Assembly: GCF_000165425.1 (NCBI RefSeq)
Contig: NW_001798978.1
Coordinates: 496,001 to 560,000 of the forward strand
Origin: Paramecium tetraurelia
Taxonomy: Eukaryota; Ciliophora; Oligohymenophorea; Peniculida; Parameciidae
Length of the DNA stretch: 64,000 nt
Reading direction: 5' to 3'
Made by a program: the position numbers and the translations under genes
Shown here: piece by piece, positions 48,104 to 61,418 of the stretch
How positions within the stretch are numbered: position 1 is the stretch's first letter
Layout of the letters: every line of letters begins with the position of its first letter
The notes under the pieces: generated by a model
The model's database searches: none
Seen by the model: only the letters and a program-made list of their open reading frames with translations
Told to the model about the DNA's origin: nothing

Positions 48104-51100
48104 TCATTTCGATATTTTTTAACAGACTTCAGCAATTTGAGTCTAAATCACAATAAAATAATACTTATTTGAATTATCGATATGATAAGATTTGGCATTG
48201 ATGATATCCGTATTTTCCGAATGTTCCAATAACTATCTTTACAATTATATATTCGACTCATTCTTGAAACTAAAGAAGCAACTTGTGTCTTTGACTTCAT
48301 CGAGTAAATTAAAAGGAGATTACTAGAGTTATTTAACTAATTGTTGATGTTCAATTTTTGAAGCAAATTTGATGTTTAATTTTTATTAAGGCTTTTTCAT
48401 TTGATTGAAATAATTAGCCAAATTATCACAGTAAGGAGGATCTAACGAATAGATGTCATTCTCACTCCACTTGCTAACCATCTGATTGATAATCTTATTT
48501 TTCAATTTGATGTTATTATCTATGCATTTATAAGTCTTGGCAAATGTTATATACACAACACTCAAAGTTCTGCTCCAACTGCATAGCACTCTAATAGCTG
48601 GATAATTAGTCATGTATTCAACTGGTCTTGTTTGGTATTGTAAGCATGAGTTGGTACCCCACCAATAAATCTTTCTTGTGTCCAAAATCACAATTGATTG
48701 CTTGTGACCTGCCATAACCTAAAGTACCTTTGATTCAAATGGCAACATCTTTGGAAATGCTTCATCTTTAAGGTTTCCATGTCCTAATTATCCCATTTGA
48801 CCCCAACCCCAAGTGTACACTTTTCCTAAAGTAGACTTGGCAATAGTATGCTTCATACCACAATGCACTTCTGCTATTTTATCAGATAATTCAATTAAAG
48901 TTAATTCATTTTTCGAATGACCTCTATTTATTCCTAGTTCTCCTACTGTATTTTCACCCATAGAGAACATCATCCCATTTGCAGACAACACTATGAAGAA
49001 TGATAACCCATGGGAAATTTGATGTACTTAAATCTTTTATTAAATCTAACTCATTCTTATGAATGCAGTCCATGATTTCAGTTCTATTGGATTTTTGTGT
49101 TTCTTTTTCCATATATAAATTAAATTGTTTTCATCTACAGCCACGTTATCGTCATTGTATACAGAGAACAATTTAACATTCTTTAAAATACTCTGTTTTT
49201 CATCTGTTGAATATAAAACATTTTCTTAACTTAAAATTAATCCATGATTAGCTCCAGATTTGATAGACTTTACTTTAAATGGAAATTGTATCGAATTAAT
49301 TTTGTTTGCATTTTATTTAAGCAATCCTTACTATAATGAATCATTCAATCCCCAAGAGTAGATTTTATTTTGTAATGTTCCAACATATGCATGACATTCT
49401 CCTATAGAGTATGTTGAAATATAATTCTATTTTTCATAACATTCTTTGAAACATCTCTTATATAAGGATGTCCATAATGTATCATAGATTTCACTTACAT
49501 CTGTCAATATCTCCAAATCTATTACTTAACTGAATAAATCAATTTTTTTGCCAGGAATATTTTCTTAGTCAGCATCCAATATATTCTCAATATAACTATC
49601 ATGCAAATTCATAAATTCTTATTCTCTTATCCTATTCAATTCATTCTCCAAAGGTTTCAGAACTAGATCTTCATACTTTCGTTGTTTTCTATATTAATTA
49701 TAATATTTCCTCACTCCTCTTTAAATTACGATTGCCGCATATCTGATCCTTTGAAATAGATTTCTCAACCACTTACTTCTAATCCACCCCTAAATGTAAG
49801 TAGTGGCTGCTCTCAATGATTAAAAATATCTTCTTTAATATTGTCTTCTAGCATATTTTTAAATAGTAATTGCAGCTTGATTGGCTGTTACTAAAAATCC
49901 TGCTAACTTAATAGATTGTATATTATCCTCATTTATTAAACGTGTAATGTAACCCTTCCATGTTTTCTGAATTTTAGTAGCAGCTCTATATACAATAACT
50001 TTCCAAGCTTAATCTGTCACTTTGTATAGTAATTTTTTTATGTCACTTTCAACTTATTAATCTTAATACTATTGTTTTTCTCTTACAAATCTTTGTATTT
50101 TTATTGCACATTATTCTTCAACTATCATCTACTTAATTGCACATATTCTCTTAAAATATGTTTGAACTACTTTGGCTGCCTATAAATTTCTTTTATACTG
50201 TATTTTCTTTAACCACTCTCTAATTTTAAATTATATAAACACAATAGATTGCATAAGTCTAACATGTCTTTGTCTTTCTAAATAACCTCTAATGTGAGCT
50301 TAAATGTATATAACTCTGCATTGAAATTCTCGAAATATCATTTTGTTTTTATAACAAATCCAAGCATTCTACAATTTGGATGCAGCCTAATGCTTTAAGT
50401 TATTTTATTTCTTAATTTCCTGTTAAATGATTTTATGTGTTTGATATTTAAAGAACACCATTCTATTTCCAAATAACACTTAATCATCTGTGAATGCAAA
50501 GTTTTTCTTCATGTAATTAATGACTGCTGTCTTGTAATCAACCTTTTTCTATTACACTACTGCAAAAAACTGAAAATAACACTATTAATATGTTCTTCTG
50601 TATGCATAACCTTCCTTCCTCATCTACAGACTCTCTACTATACAACAATACTTAATCTAATTTAGAACGAATGATTAATTAAATTGATCTTGTATCATTT
50701 AATCGTTTGATTTGATGCATCTTATGAAATAGTTGTTGCTATCTTTAAGAGAAGTAACTAAGCCTTGTAATTCAGTTCTTGCCACTGTTCCTACATACTT
50801 TTAAGTAATGATTTGCTAGTACATTGTTGATATATATTAATTCTTGGATTTTTAAAGCAGAATTTAAAACTATTTATTAACTTCATCTTTATTCTTAATA
50901 CGAAACCCAATAACATTATACTCAACTTCTCTTGCAAAATGTCGAACCTTAAATATTGGTTGGGATTAAGATTTTGGATATGTAATTATTTGATTGTTCA
51001 CAAAGGCATTCTTAACCTTAGTTAAAAAGGTTTCATCAGTGCCAGCCACAGTGCAACTATCATCTAATATATTCAAGATTCCCAAAGGAGGTCTCTCTAA

Positions 51101-52483
51101 ACTTTCCAAAATTGGTAGATTATTCATATAATTAATTGGCCCTTGATTGCTGCTCAATCCCTCCTATTAGAATATTTTTGAATCGCATAGAAAAGTATCA
51201 AAAAGATAAAATTAGTGCAACTTTTCTTAAGAATAGTTGATTAGTAATTACTCAAAACCATTTACAATATTTTATTCAAATCCAAAATAATCGATTATGC
51301 TGATTTAGTACTTATTTACTTATGTAGACATCTAACAATTAATTGAATCAATCAAGAATTCAAATAGTCTTTCATATAATTGCTTGATGATATTCTATTG
51401 TTGATTTATACATTCTATTCTACTTAATGGAGTATCAACCACTTCATTTTTCAGCAATTATCTCTGCTTATAACACAAACACCTTATTAATTCTTTGTCT
51501 GAAATCCCAAGCAATTGACTAATCTATAGAATGGATTTCAAATCTTGAATTGAACAATCACTATCATGATCGTCGAATTATATATTACCCAATTTAATTA
51601 TGCAAGCCAATATCCCTAAAATTACATCAATATTTATATTGAATAGTTTCAGAGCATCCAGTGTGTCTTAAAATTGTTGTGCTTCTTTCTAAGATTATTA
51701 TTAATATGCTTTGGAATTCAATGGATTTGGAATCAAGTTTTATTATTGATTAGTATTGATATTAAATAAAGCCAATTATCCATGATTTAAGAATTAATAT
51801 AATATGTTAAAATTGCATTCTCCTTATGGTACATTATATATGCGTGATTTTTCAAGGGAAACTGCACTTAAATGAACTCCGCATAACTTATAATCTTTAT
51901 CAAACAGCATTTTTGTGACTCTTCCATAACGAGATGAATTCGAATTTCTTTGTGTTTTGGCATTTCCAAAGGCTTCGATAATTTAATTGCAAGCCAGAAC
52001 TTTAGTGTGAAAATTCCCAAATTTGGACAGCTATAATTAAATTTATTTGCTGATTTCAGACTTTCCTGATCCTGATTCTCCAATCATTATAATTGATTAA
52101 GGTAGGTCAGTCATTTGATGATAAGCATTTTGAGCAATTTAATGCAGTTGTTGAGATTTTGTGTTTTCTTTATGAAAAGGATTGATGATGAGAAAAGATG
52201 CTCCGCAAAAAATTTGAAATTTTTTTTGTTAAAATTTATGATGCAAAGCGTTAAGAACTTCAGCCTCATTCAAAATCGATAGATCAATCAAATCCTCGAG
52301 TTCTTATAAATTATCTAAACTTCGTTAATACACATTTTTGGAATCAGCTATATTACCTTCAGCTGTGCTAATCAAGAAGGGGGAAACCTAAAGTATAACC
52401 CCAGGTATTAATTTATGGTCATTGAAAATCCAACAGGGAGTATCTAGCTTAAATCTTATACTAAATTACTAATCTAAGCCCAT
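48104..52483 (-). CDS. Myosin heavy chain with IQ neck and RCC1-repeat tail
   Basis: 1459 residues without any intron, notable here. The motor has P-loop GESGSGKSE near residue 135 (usual GESGAGKTE), NSSRYGRV (switch I), DYFGFEQNIVNGFEQLL (switch II/relay) and the actin-cleft block PPLGILNILDDSC. AREVEYNVIGF and NNYFIRCIKSND complete it. A neck of several IQ motifs follows (KIQRFVREKQ, KIQKTWKGYI). The tail carries RCC1/ATS1-type repeats such as IYSWGLNDSL, FSMGENTVGELGINRG and VYTWGWGQMG. RCC1-tailed myosins are a ciliate/alveolate type. The substitutions in the P-loop (Ala to Ser, Thr to Ser) are conservative. Likely role is actin-based transport; cargo unknown. Confidence 0.92.
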
Positions 52484-52585
52484 TTGATAGGTTAAAGCAT
52501 TTGCTTGTTATATATATATAATTTAAATATAATATTTGAGATTGTTATATAATTTTAATTAGTGTTTTTCAATAAATCTTAAAAT

Positions 52586-52994
52586 ATGGCAAACCCATAA
52601 AATTCATTCCTTCATTCAGTAAGTGAGATGATTATTGAAAGATTTAAGGATATTAGATGAAAATTATGTATTTTATTATAATCAATGGCACTCTTCTTTC
52701 ATCAATCAATACCTCCAATTTTAAGGTACTGATGTCATTAAAAAAGTAATGGAATGTCAATTACTTTTGGAAGGTACCATTGAGGTTATGATTATCTTTC
52801 TCATCCTCATGAATATTTTGGAGCTTGAGCTGCCATAGATGGGGATGGACTTTGTCTAATTTAGTCATCTTAGAGGGGCTCTAAAGATAGAATATACATT
52901 CACCTCGATCCTTTTTAAACCATCCTTTGATTTTTTGGAAAGTGCTAGCTATGCAATTGATTAATACTCAACACATTAAAATTATAAATAATGA
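52586..52994 (+). CDS. Small unknown protein
   Basis: 129-residue model with one 19-nt intron (52623-52641) and a stop overlapping the start codon of the prefoldin gene. The N-terminal part (DENYVFYYNQWHSSFINQYL) looks like real protein. Downstream, another frame also gives protein-like sequence (DGDGLCLIQSSQRGSKDR) and is interrupted by TGA, so the 3' exon structure is doubtful. I cannot assign a family. It may be mis-spliced in my model or be a decaying gene. Confidence 0.4.
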
Positions 52995-53426
52995 AATTTA
53001 CAAGTACTGACAACATAGAAGTGGATAGACAAGACCAATAGAAAATAAACACTTTTAGCAGATTGAATATGCAATACCATGAACTTATTCGATTGAATTA
53101 AGCGTATAGAATAATAAAAATAGTGGTGTAGTCGAAAAGATGAGTTAACACGTTTGTCAGATGGTAAAGATGAAATGGAATTGATGGATGATGACGAGAA
53201 GATTCCATTCAAATTCGGTGATTCTTTCATTCGAGTGAGCGTTGATAAAGTAAGGAACTTAACTATATAAAAGGCAAGAACATTGATTGATGAATAAGTA
53301 GCAAATGTTAAGAAATAATTTGAAGAAGACACCAAGAAAATAGAAGAAACACATAAATAGATGAACAATTTGAAAGCCAAGTTGTATGCCAAATTTGGTA
53401 GTCAAATTAATCTGGATGATTAATGA
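52991..53426 (+). CDS. Prefoldin subunit 4
   Basis: 135 residues with one 28-nt intron (53104-53131). Typical beta-type prefoldin. Two coiled-coil helices flank a hairpin, with the family signature DDDEKIPFKFGDSFIRVS and the C-terminal helix ending NNLKAKLYAKFGSQINL, which closely matches the end of PFD4 in other eukaryotes. Prefoldin is a hexameric chaperone that hands nascent actin and tubulin to CCT. Length fits the family (about 130). The ATG overlaps the preceding stop (ATGA), and the gene ends 44 nt before the PIWI stop on the other strand. Confidence 0.93.
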
Positions 53427-53470
53427 GCATCTAAGAAAAATATATATATATATATATAAATTTAAATTAT

Positions 53471-55785
53471 TCAAATGTAAAATAATACTCCTTTTTTAAC
53501 TAATTCTTCTACAGGAACAAAGGGATCCTTATCATTTCTTTAGTATCTAGAACCAATAAATTCACCCAAACAATGAGCATATCTAACAGGAGCAGGAATC
53601 TTTATAGGACCAGCAAAATTGTAATACAACCAACACAATTTGTAGGTAAGTACTTTGATATCATTTTCAATATTAGGTATATCTGAATGCAATATCTTAT
53701 AAAGTGTAGGTTGAGATGTGCCTTATCTAGTAATTTGGGAGATCAAATAAAAGTTAGGTTGTTATCCTTCGCAAATCTCCTTGGTATCAACAATCGTTCC
53801 TGAAGCAGGATTATCAGGTCTATGTCCAGCTTGATAGAACTTTCCTGCTACTCTTTTATTGCAGACTACAAGCACCAATTTACTTTAAGGATTTATCTAT
53901 TTGATTGCTTAATCATATTGAGGAAATTCATCTCCAAGAACCACAGGGATTTGACCATCAGAAACACCATCTCTGTAAATAATGATTATTTGTGGAAAAA
54001 CATTATTTTTTTCTTTGTAAACTTCCATGGCAGTAATTAAACTCTTCTTTAAATTGTCTCCTTTATAGTCAGCCCCTTTTAATATTTGACTATGATATTT
54101 AGTCATATTTTTATCAACAGTTGAACAGAAAGCTAAATGTTTAATTTGATGTAATCTATCGTAACATTCAGCTGCACAGATCATCGTGTGCTATTATTAA
54201 AAGAGTTTAGGTAATTTATCAATTGCCCATGGAACTCCTCCTAATTTGGCGCAAATTTAAACCATTATTTTATTAACTATAGAGCGTGTGTTTTTAGCTA
54301 AGGTGTCCTCTAAGACAACTTGACTTGGACAACCAATCTTTTATAAGGATATGAATTTAGCACATCTATATAGACGACTATTCTTCTTTTATCCTGGTAA
54401 TAAGAAGATTATGAATTCTATCTTTTATTATTTTTATTAGCATTCCTTATTTATGTCATCACATAGTAGCAACAATGCCTTGTCTCTCTCCTCCTATAAT
54501 GGTCTAACCAAGGGTTAAGAGTAAAAACCATAAAATTAATATTCAGAAATCGCTTGTTTCATATTATCAAGTAATAGTTTTTTGGCTTCTTGTCCTTTTT
54601 CTTTGTAATAATGAATAAGAACCCAGACTAACTTCTAATCTGGGACTTAATACATCTTCTTCTATGTTTATTGATCCAGGTTCAGATTTTATTATGATAA
54701 ATCAATATTGTCATTGCCCATGATTAATGTGCCAGGACGAACAGTTTTAGCTTCAACATTCATTGAAACACTGTTTAATTTCAAACCCCAAGTATCTAAT
54801 AAATTTATATTGGATCCCTTCTTAACAGTTGAATTTATTTATTTAGCAAATTTCTCGGATTAATCGATTCTGTCATAAGCATTCGGTTTTGTTATTTTAG
54901 CTACTTCTCTCATTACTGAGAAATTCTAACATATATATTATTTTATACACTCTTAACAGTATCACTCAATCCAGTCAATTGACATAGTTCTGGTATTAAG
55001 TATATAACTTTTTCTTCTTATTTCCCTTTAATTTTGAGAGTAGTCTTAATTAAAGGTTATTTTTCATTTAATTTTAAATTATATCTTTGTTTATAATATT
55101 CCTTAAAGGTTGTTTCTTCTCCGTTTTCTGTTATAAATATATCTTTGGGAGACATCCCAATTTCTATTAGATCCACTCTATAGAATTTCTGATTGTATTT
55201 TGTCATCACTATCATTCCTTCATAACGATCTGCTTCTTTGGTAACAGAAAGATCGTCAAGTAAGGTATTCTATCTCAATATTTTATAAGCACAATCTATG
55301 ACTACTCCGAATTGTTTTTGTACAATTTGGACTCCCTCCCAGATCTCAAACTTATAATCATGAAATGAATGAGATTTCTTAGGCCAAAATAATTTGTCTT
55401 TACCTATTTAAACCATCCCTTGTTGTGTGCTCATTATTTACTTTACTATTCTTGCTAATATTTATTAAAGTTTCGGCCCTCCATCTACAGATTCAACAAG
55501 CTTCAATGATGCAACATTCTATATCTCTTCACCATCATTCAATGCTCCCAAAACCTAAGTGGCAAGTTTTGTTGGAGAATAAATATTCAAATTTATGCAA
55601 TAAAATGTAATTAGACATTCTATTATCTTCTGTCTATAAGTGGTAATTGCTTTTTATGCAAAGATTTCTGAATAATTAGTCAATTCTATTTTGTATCTAT
55701 GGATTTAACGATTTGGTAATAATTGGAATTGATGGAAATTTGATTTCACTTTCACCGTTTTGAATTATTAATCTTGCTGTTACAT
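53471..55785 (-). CDS. PIWI-subfamily Argonaute with altered catalytic tetrad
   Basis: 763 residues, one 23-nt intron (54926-54948). The N-domain starts with KSNFHQFQLLPNRQIHRYKI. PAZ is marked by IPELCQLTGL, MID by GCPSQVVLEDTL, and PIWI by QICAKLGGVPWAIDKLP. In the RNase H-like PIWI core the first acidic position, normally Asp in GIDVYH-type sequence, reads AAECYD (Glu532). The second Asp is intact in YRDGVSDGQ (Asp598), and the final His is intact in YAHCLGEF (His730). Ciliate PIWIs bind 23-31 nt RNAs for genome rearrangement or silencing; which pathway applies is unknown. Slicer activity is doubtful given the Glu. The ATG at 55433-55435 is internal; the frame runs on to 55785. Confidence 0.92.
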
Positions 55786-55996
55786 TTTAAATTATAAATT
55801 ATATATTTCTTCTTTAAAATTGAACTATTTAGAAATTGTTTCATATCATAGAATCAATTTATCGATTTAATGGTCATTTCTTATGTTACTTTTTCAATCA
55901 TTTTACATTCATTTATGTACAAAATTCGAATATTTAATTATTTATTCAATGCAATAAAATAAATTACAAAAGTAGAATAAAAACAAATAAATTGAT

Positions 55997-56640
55997 TCAT
56001 CTTACTAGACTTAATAGGTACTCATCAAAAGTTTTTGTATTTTCAATTGCTTTGTCAATCATTTCCTTCAATTATTATGATTATTGTTGAGTTGATTATC
56101 TCACACTGAAGCTTCTGGATTTCGGTAACGCTGTTGCCTATTCATTAGTTGAATCCATTGATTAGAAAAATGTACTATTCCCTTGTTATTTTCTATATGA
56201 ATACTCCCATTCCCTGTTCACAACCTTATAACAATTATTAAAATTACCTACTGTTTACGCCTAGTCTATGTTGGAGATGTTATTTCTTAAAGCACATCCA
56301 TTAATTGATTCTTAGAGACTCTTGAGATTTTATTGTTACTTCTCATCTTAGAATTTAGATGGAAAGAATTGGTTTTTTTAAGTACTACATCAATAATTGG
56401 TTATTCTTTGTTCTCTTTAGCTTGATCGGAACTTTAATAAAATGTGCTGAGATTGCTGATTTCTGATTGCTAAGACTGCATTTTTGCATCTGTTTAGCTT
56501 AAAGTCAAGGATGTGTCAACACTCTCTCTTGTCTGTAACAAATGCTAAACCTTAACAAACATTGTGCGAGGTTGATATCTGATGACTGGAGGATCAATTT
56601 TTTTTAAACAAATGTACTTTGGAGTGCGGAATTCGATCAT
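55997..56640 (-). CDS. Unknown polar protein
   Basis: 206 residues with one 23-nt intron (56225-56247). The N-terminus (MIEFRTPKYICLKKIDPPV) is compact. The remainder is rich in Ser, Gln, Lys and Thr and probably disordered, with a C-terminal amphipathic helix (KEMIDKAIENTKTFDEYLL). No domain recognised. The frame is clean across both exons and ends at TGA 55997-55999. It starts 211 nt upstream of the PIWI start, in the same direction. Confidence 0.65.
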
Positions 56641-57505
56641 TCCGTTATTATTATATTTTAATATGAAAACTTTTTTACTCAAAGGTATTGTAAAACAGGT
56701 TCTAGACTTCCAAATAAAATTAATTATTTGTTTGTCTAGGCAAACCTAAAACCATCTTGCATTAAGAAAGCTTGGAGAAATTAATCTAACTAAATAACGA
56801 TGTCAAATTAAGGATAAATTATCATTCATATCAAAAGAACTCTTTTAATTTCTAAAACTGTTAAAACAAAACCATTTGTAGAAATCGATTTCAATTTTCA
56901 AAGGTATTTCGATGATTTCATTTTTGATTTCTATTTTAAATCTAAATTTAATATGTTATTTCTACCAATTACAGTATAATTGTCCAAGATCTTCATGAAT
57001 AGTGAACAATTAATAACTCTTATGACTGCTCAGTACTATTCTAAAGTCTAAATAGAAAAGTTTCAAAGAAATCAAAACTTTAACTACAGCATTTCTAACT
57101 ATATTTTAATTGTAGTAGTTTAAATATAAGAAGGAGTTACGTATCAAATATTTTTTAACTTAATTTGAAAATCCTACATCTTATAATCTTAATCGAATTT
57201 ACAAAACACTTTAAAAAATAAAATATCATTTTCGATATATAATAACTGTAAAATCATTATTATTTTCTATTAAATCTTCTTATAATGTAAAACTAGAATA
57301 TAGATAAATACTATTATTTAGTAAAGTACAAGAGAAATAAAATATAATTATTTTTTTCTAAAATTACAAACTGTGAAATTTCTTGAATGACCATTTATTA
57401 GAAGAATTCTAATAATAATCAATAAGAAAATAAGAATTTAGGATCAAAAAAATAGAGGAATTCCTCAGGCATCTTCTTTTTAATTGAATTTTTTAATTAT
57501 ATATA
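56641..57505. other. Divergent intergenic region
   Basis: 865 nt of AT-rich DNA between divergent starts; must carry both promoters. No coding frame or repeat recognised. Confidence 0.5.
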
Positions 57506-60500
57506 ATGTTTGTATCTCAAAACAAAATTACGGATCAGCTTATTCGAAATTAAGGGGAGGAGCCGGGTAAAACCACAAAATTGTCGTTGCGTTCTATGAA
57601 ATTGACTGTAATCTAAATATTTTACATAGAAAATAGAAAATTTAGATTAATTGGTGCTTTTGTAGGAATTGAACTTAAGTCATAACAATATTACAAAAAT
57701 AGAGAATTTAAGATTGCCAGCACTTAAAGAACTTAATCTTTCAGATAATTTTATAAAATCAATGCATGGATTAGAATTTCTGCCATCTTTGATTAATTTG
57801 AATTTGAATGGCAATTAAATAACTGAGATTAGTTTAACAAATCATAGTTTAGAAACCCTCAAGCTATCTAGAAATTAAATTAAAGATCCATTGTAGTTAT
57901 TAAACCTTAAACCCCTTTTAAATTTGAAAATCCTTTCTCTCAGTGATAATCCTTTTTGTAGAACATTCAGTTACATAGAATATCTATGTTTTCTAACTCC
58001 TACCCTTTAAGTCTTAGACAATAAGGTGATTTCAAATTAGCATGAAATCGCAAGACAATTGTATGGAGAACCAATTCCCAGTGATCATTAACAACTACTC
58101 TAAAACATTAGATTGGTTTAATTAAAAAAGCAAGAGATTGACACTGAAATAGCGTAAATAGAGAATAAAATGTAGAGAGCGACAAATTTACTTCAAACCT
58201 ATTAGAATGATTCTGATAGCGAAGATGAAACAGACAGATAATTAACGAACAAAGCTTTTCTTTCTCTGAAATCTTAGTTAGAAGAACACTACTAGGTTCG
58301 TTAAGAAACAGATGATGCTTTGAAGGAATTAAAATAATAGCTTGAATCATATAAGTCATAACCAAAGGAAAAATTACCAACTGAACAATTGAATCGAATC
58401 AATTCTCTTTTTGTTAGACTACAAGCAGTACTTTAAACAGATTTGACATAATGTTAAAGAACTCTATTTGAAATGGCTTTGCAGGGAAGCATTGAGTAAG
58501 TGTTGTAAAGTATAGTCGATTTATTAGAAACAGTGTTAGAAAGAATACCCTTGTTGCCATAAGAAAGTGTTCTTGAGGAGGTGGCTGCTCAAGTTCATGA
58601 TTAAATCTAGGAATTATACTCGAGAGTTTCTACTAATTCTCTAAATTCAATAGGAATTTAAGATAAACCTATTGAGTCTTCTATTGTTCTATTGAAGAAG
58701 CTATTTAGGAGGGCAGAAAAGAAATACAAGAAGATTGATGAATTCTATGCAATAAAGGCATAATTTATTAAAGATTTTGAAATAGAAACACAATAATTGG
58801 CTGAGAAATGGAAAGATTATGAAAGTAAGAAGGCATAATTGCTCCAAGAAAAAGAAACAATAAGTAAAGAGTTGGAAGAGTAATTTGAATAGATTATGCA
58901 ATAGAAAGAAGAATTGAAAATGCAACATCAATAAGTGGAAGTCTAATTCTCAAAATCTAATGAAGATTTTAAAATATTTAGAGCCAAACAAAATGAAGCT
59001 AGGAAATGTTTAACTGATGAAATTACTAGACTTGGAAGATAATAGGAACAATTGGTAATGATATAAATAATTATTTAGTGTGAAGAAGTTTAAGAACTGT
59101 AGAGTGAAATGGAAAGACTAAAGGATACAAATGCAGAGAAAGAAGAATCAATAAGGTTGTTAAATGAAGAGATTGAAATGTTATAATAGAGAATCTAGGA
59201 TCAATATTAAGTTAGTTTTTAGATTAGAGAAGATCAACAAAGAGCGCTGAATAACATAGAATATTTGAATTCATAGAAAGAATTATTAAGCAAGGATATA
59301 GAGGATTTACAATTTGAACATGCTAAAAAAGAATAGGATACTATGGATTTATAAATCAAATATCAAAATGAACATAACAAAATGAAATTGTTACTCGAAG
59401 AATTGGATACTTGTCATTCAAAATTAAAAAATACAGAATAATTATGTAGAGAAGCAGATAGAGTGTTAAAATAATTAAATGGTGCCGTGGCTGATAAAGA
59501 GTAAGAAATGTAAAAGTATGAAAAAATCATGTAAGAAGCAAATATTGAAAAGGAAAAAATAAAATAGACTAAGAATGAGAATTTATAAATCAAAAAAGAA
59601 TCATAGAAATTAAGGACAGAATTGGACAACTTGGAATATTAAATGTAGGTTGGTCAGGATAATTTATTAAAAGGCAAAAAAAATCTTTAATAAGTTACAC
59701 AACTAACAATAGAGAAGGAATAAGAATTGTTATAAATAGAGAAATAATTAATCAATACTGAAAAATAGATATAGGATTAAATGAAATAAAAAGACATGTT
59801 GGGTAATGATTTCGACATATTGCAAAAGGAAATGAAAAAATTAAATATCGAAAAAGCAAAATTACAATAACAAGTGGATGATGCTACTATTGATTTGTAG
59901 AGCATTAAATAAGAGTTTCAAATTTAATAATCTAATTTACAATCCTTAAATAAATAAATTGAGTAGAAAGTAACAGAATTATCAACTTAAACACATTATC
60001 AGATGCATTAAGGGTAGGAACAAATCATCAATTTTTAATTTCAATTGTAAAAATTACAAGATGGAATAGAAATCAAAGGACAAGAATTTAAATTATTAGT
60101 TGATCAAATTGATTAATTACAATAAAAGCGTGATCATCTAATTTAGAGTGTTTAGCAATTATAATCATCTGTTTTACAAGAGGATTAGAACACTAACTAA
60201 AAACCATATGTAAATATTAAATTAAATTAGATTGTACACGATGAAGAATCCTTGCATTCTTAAAGTTATGATAAATTAAAGCCTGATTGGTTAAAACCTA
60301 CAAAAAACTCTGCGATTAAAAGTCAAACCAACTTTGGCTTGTTAAGCGATTTAAGTAAGAAATTTTAGCCAAGATCTGCAAATTAATCCATACTTAGGAA
60401 ATCTCCTTTGGGCAAAGATTAATCAGTTTAATCTGTTATTTAAAATCTAGAGGAATTAAACTAAAATTTAGATAGAATGTATATGGAAAGTCTTGAAAGA

Positions 60501-60512
60501 TTTGAATCCTGA
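57506..60512 (+). CDS. Leucine-rich-repeat plus long coiled-coil protein (centriolin-like layout)
   Basis: 994 residues, one 22-nt intron (57608-57629) that must be removed to see the first LRR. Five or so SDS22-type repeats at the N-terminus read LQELNLSHNNITKIENL, LKELNLSDNFIKSMHGLEFL, LINLNLNGNQITEI, and so on. They end in an LRR cap (NPFCRTFSYIEYLCFLTP). From about residue 150 onward it is nearly continuous heptad coiled coil, ending in a short Ser/Lys tail. This layout matches centriolin/CEP110 and LRR-containing ciliary scaffolds, so a basal-body or axonemal location is likely (inference). The plus frame is matched by numerous mirror open frames on minus, which are shadows. Confidence 0.87.
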
Positions 60513-60547
60513 ATATTTATTAAAAATCATACTCATACCCATCTTTT

Positions 60548-61044
60548 TCAATAAAAACGAAATGCTAACTTTCCTAAAATAACAGTAGCTAAAGCATATT
60601 TTTACCAATTTTCTAATGCTTTGAAATAAAAAGTTATTCTATTAAAAAATGACAAAATGTATTTTTTATAAAAAGGATAACTTGAAGCTAAAATAAGAGA
60701 AGCAATTATTATGTATTAAATATTTCCATATAATGAATTGGAGCTACACGTTTACTAAAGTTTTTTTTTCTCCATCTCCATTTTTATTTCTCTTTACATT
60801 GGGAATTGTTGTAAAAATATTGTATTGTATTCACGATTAATCGATGGCTTAGCAGAGTGTTTACTTTCTCTTTAGATTGAATATTCTACCTTTTATTAAT
60901 TTATTTTAATAGATCTTATAAAATCTGATTATTAAGTTCTTCAATCTGATATTTTAGTTTTTCTTTCAGATTATATAGTTCTTCAACATATTGTTCCATT
61001 TATTAAATCTCAGCTTCTTCTCTTTTAATTTCATTTTTCATCAT
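60548..61044 (-). CDS. Small coiled-coil membrane protein
   Basis: 158 residues, one 20-nt intron (60870-60889). An N-terminal helix (NEIKREEAEIQQMEQYVEEL onward) forms a short coiled coil. A Lys/Glu linker and then a hydrophobic region NIQYIIIASLILASSYPFY lead to a C-terminal segment YALATVILGKLAFRF that could be a second membrane span. It may be tail-anchored. The start is uncertain: another frame opens at an ATG near 61199 and gives helical sequence, but no standard intron joins it. It converges on the LRR gene with 35 nt between the stops. Confidence 0.58.
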
Positions 61045-61418
61045 TTAAATAAAATATTTCCTTCTTTAAATCTGATGTTAACAAGAATTATCATTTATAT
61101 TTAGTAGAGTTTACTATGTTATTGTTTTAATTATTCTATTGAAAATTCAATTTTGATAAATTTCCATCTTAATTCTCTCAAATTAATCAGAGGATTCATT
61201 TTTTGTAGATTGAGATACTCTTAATTGCTCATCTTAAGTTAATTAAACCTTTTAATAAAATCCATTAATATTTTATAAGACTATCATTAATCAATATTTA
61301 AATTCAAATCAAGACATTCAAGCGAGAATATAATATTTAATATTAATTTAATTCTATGATATAAGATTGAAATATATATCTCAAGGTAGAATTTATATAA
61401 TCCTTAATTAATAAAAAT
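61045..61418. other. Region upstream of the small membrane-protein gene
   Basis: 374 nt between two minus-strand genes. A minus frame from an ATG at 61197-61199 encodes helical sequence (LRELRWKFIKIEFSIEQ) and may be a 5' exon of the downstream gene. I found no GT...AG pair that joins the frames. Otherwise AT-rich. Confidence 0.35.

Noticed and set aside
53440-53460. TA microsatellite as a regulatory element
   Set aside because: Short tandem TA runs occur throughout the spacers and carry no specific signal.
55433-55435. ATG as start of a PIWI protein lacking its N-domain
   Set aside because: The same frame continues upstream to ATG 55783-55785 and encodes a recognisable N-terminal domain.
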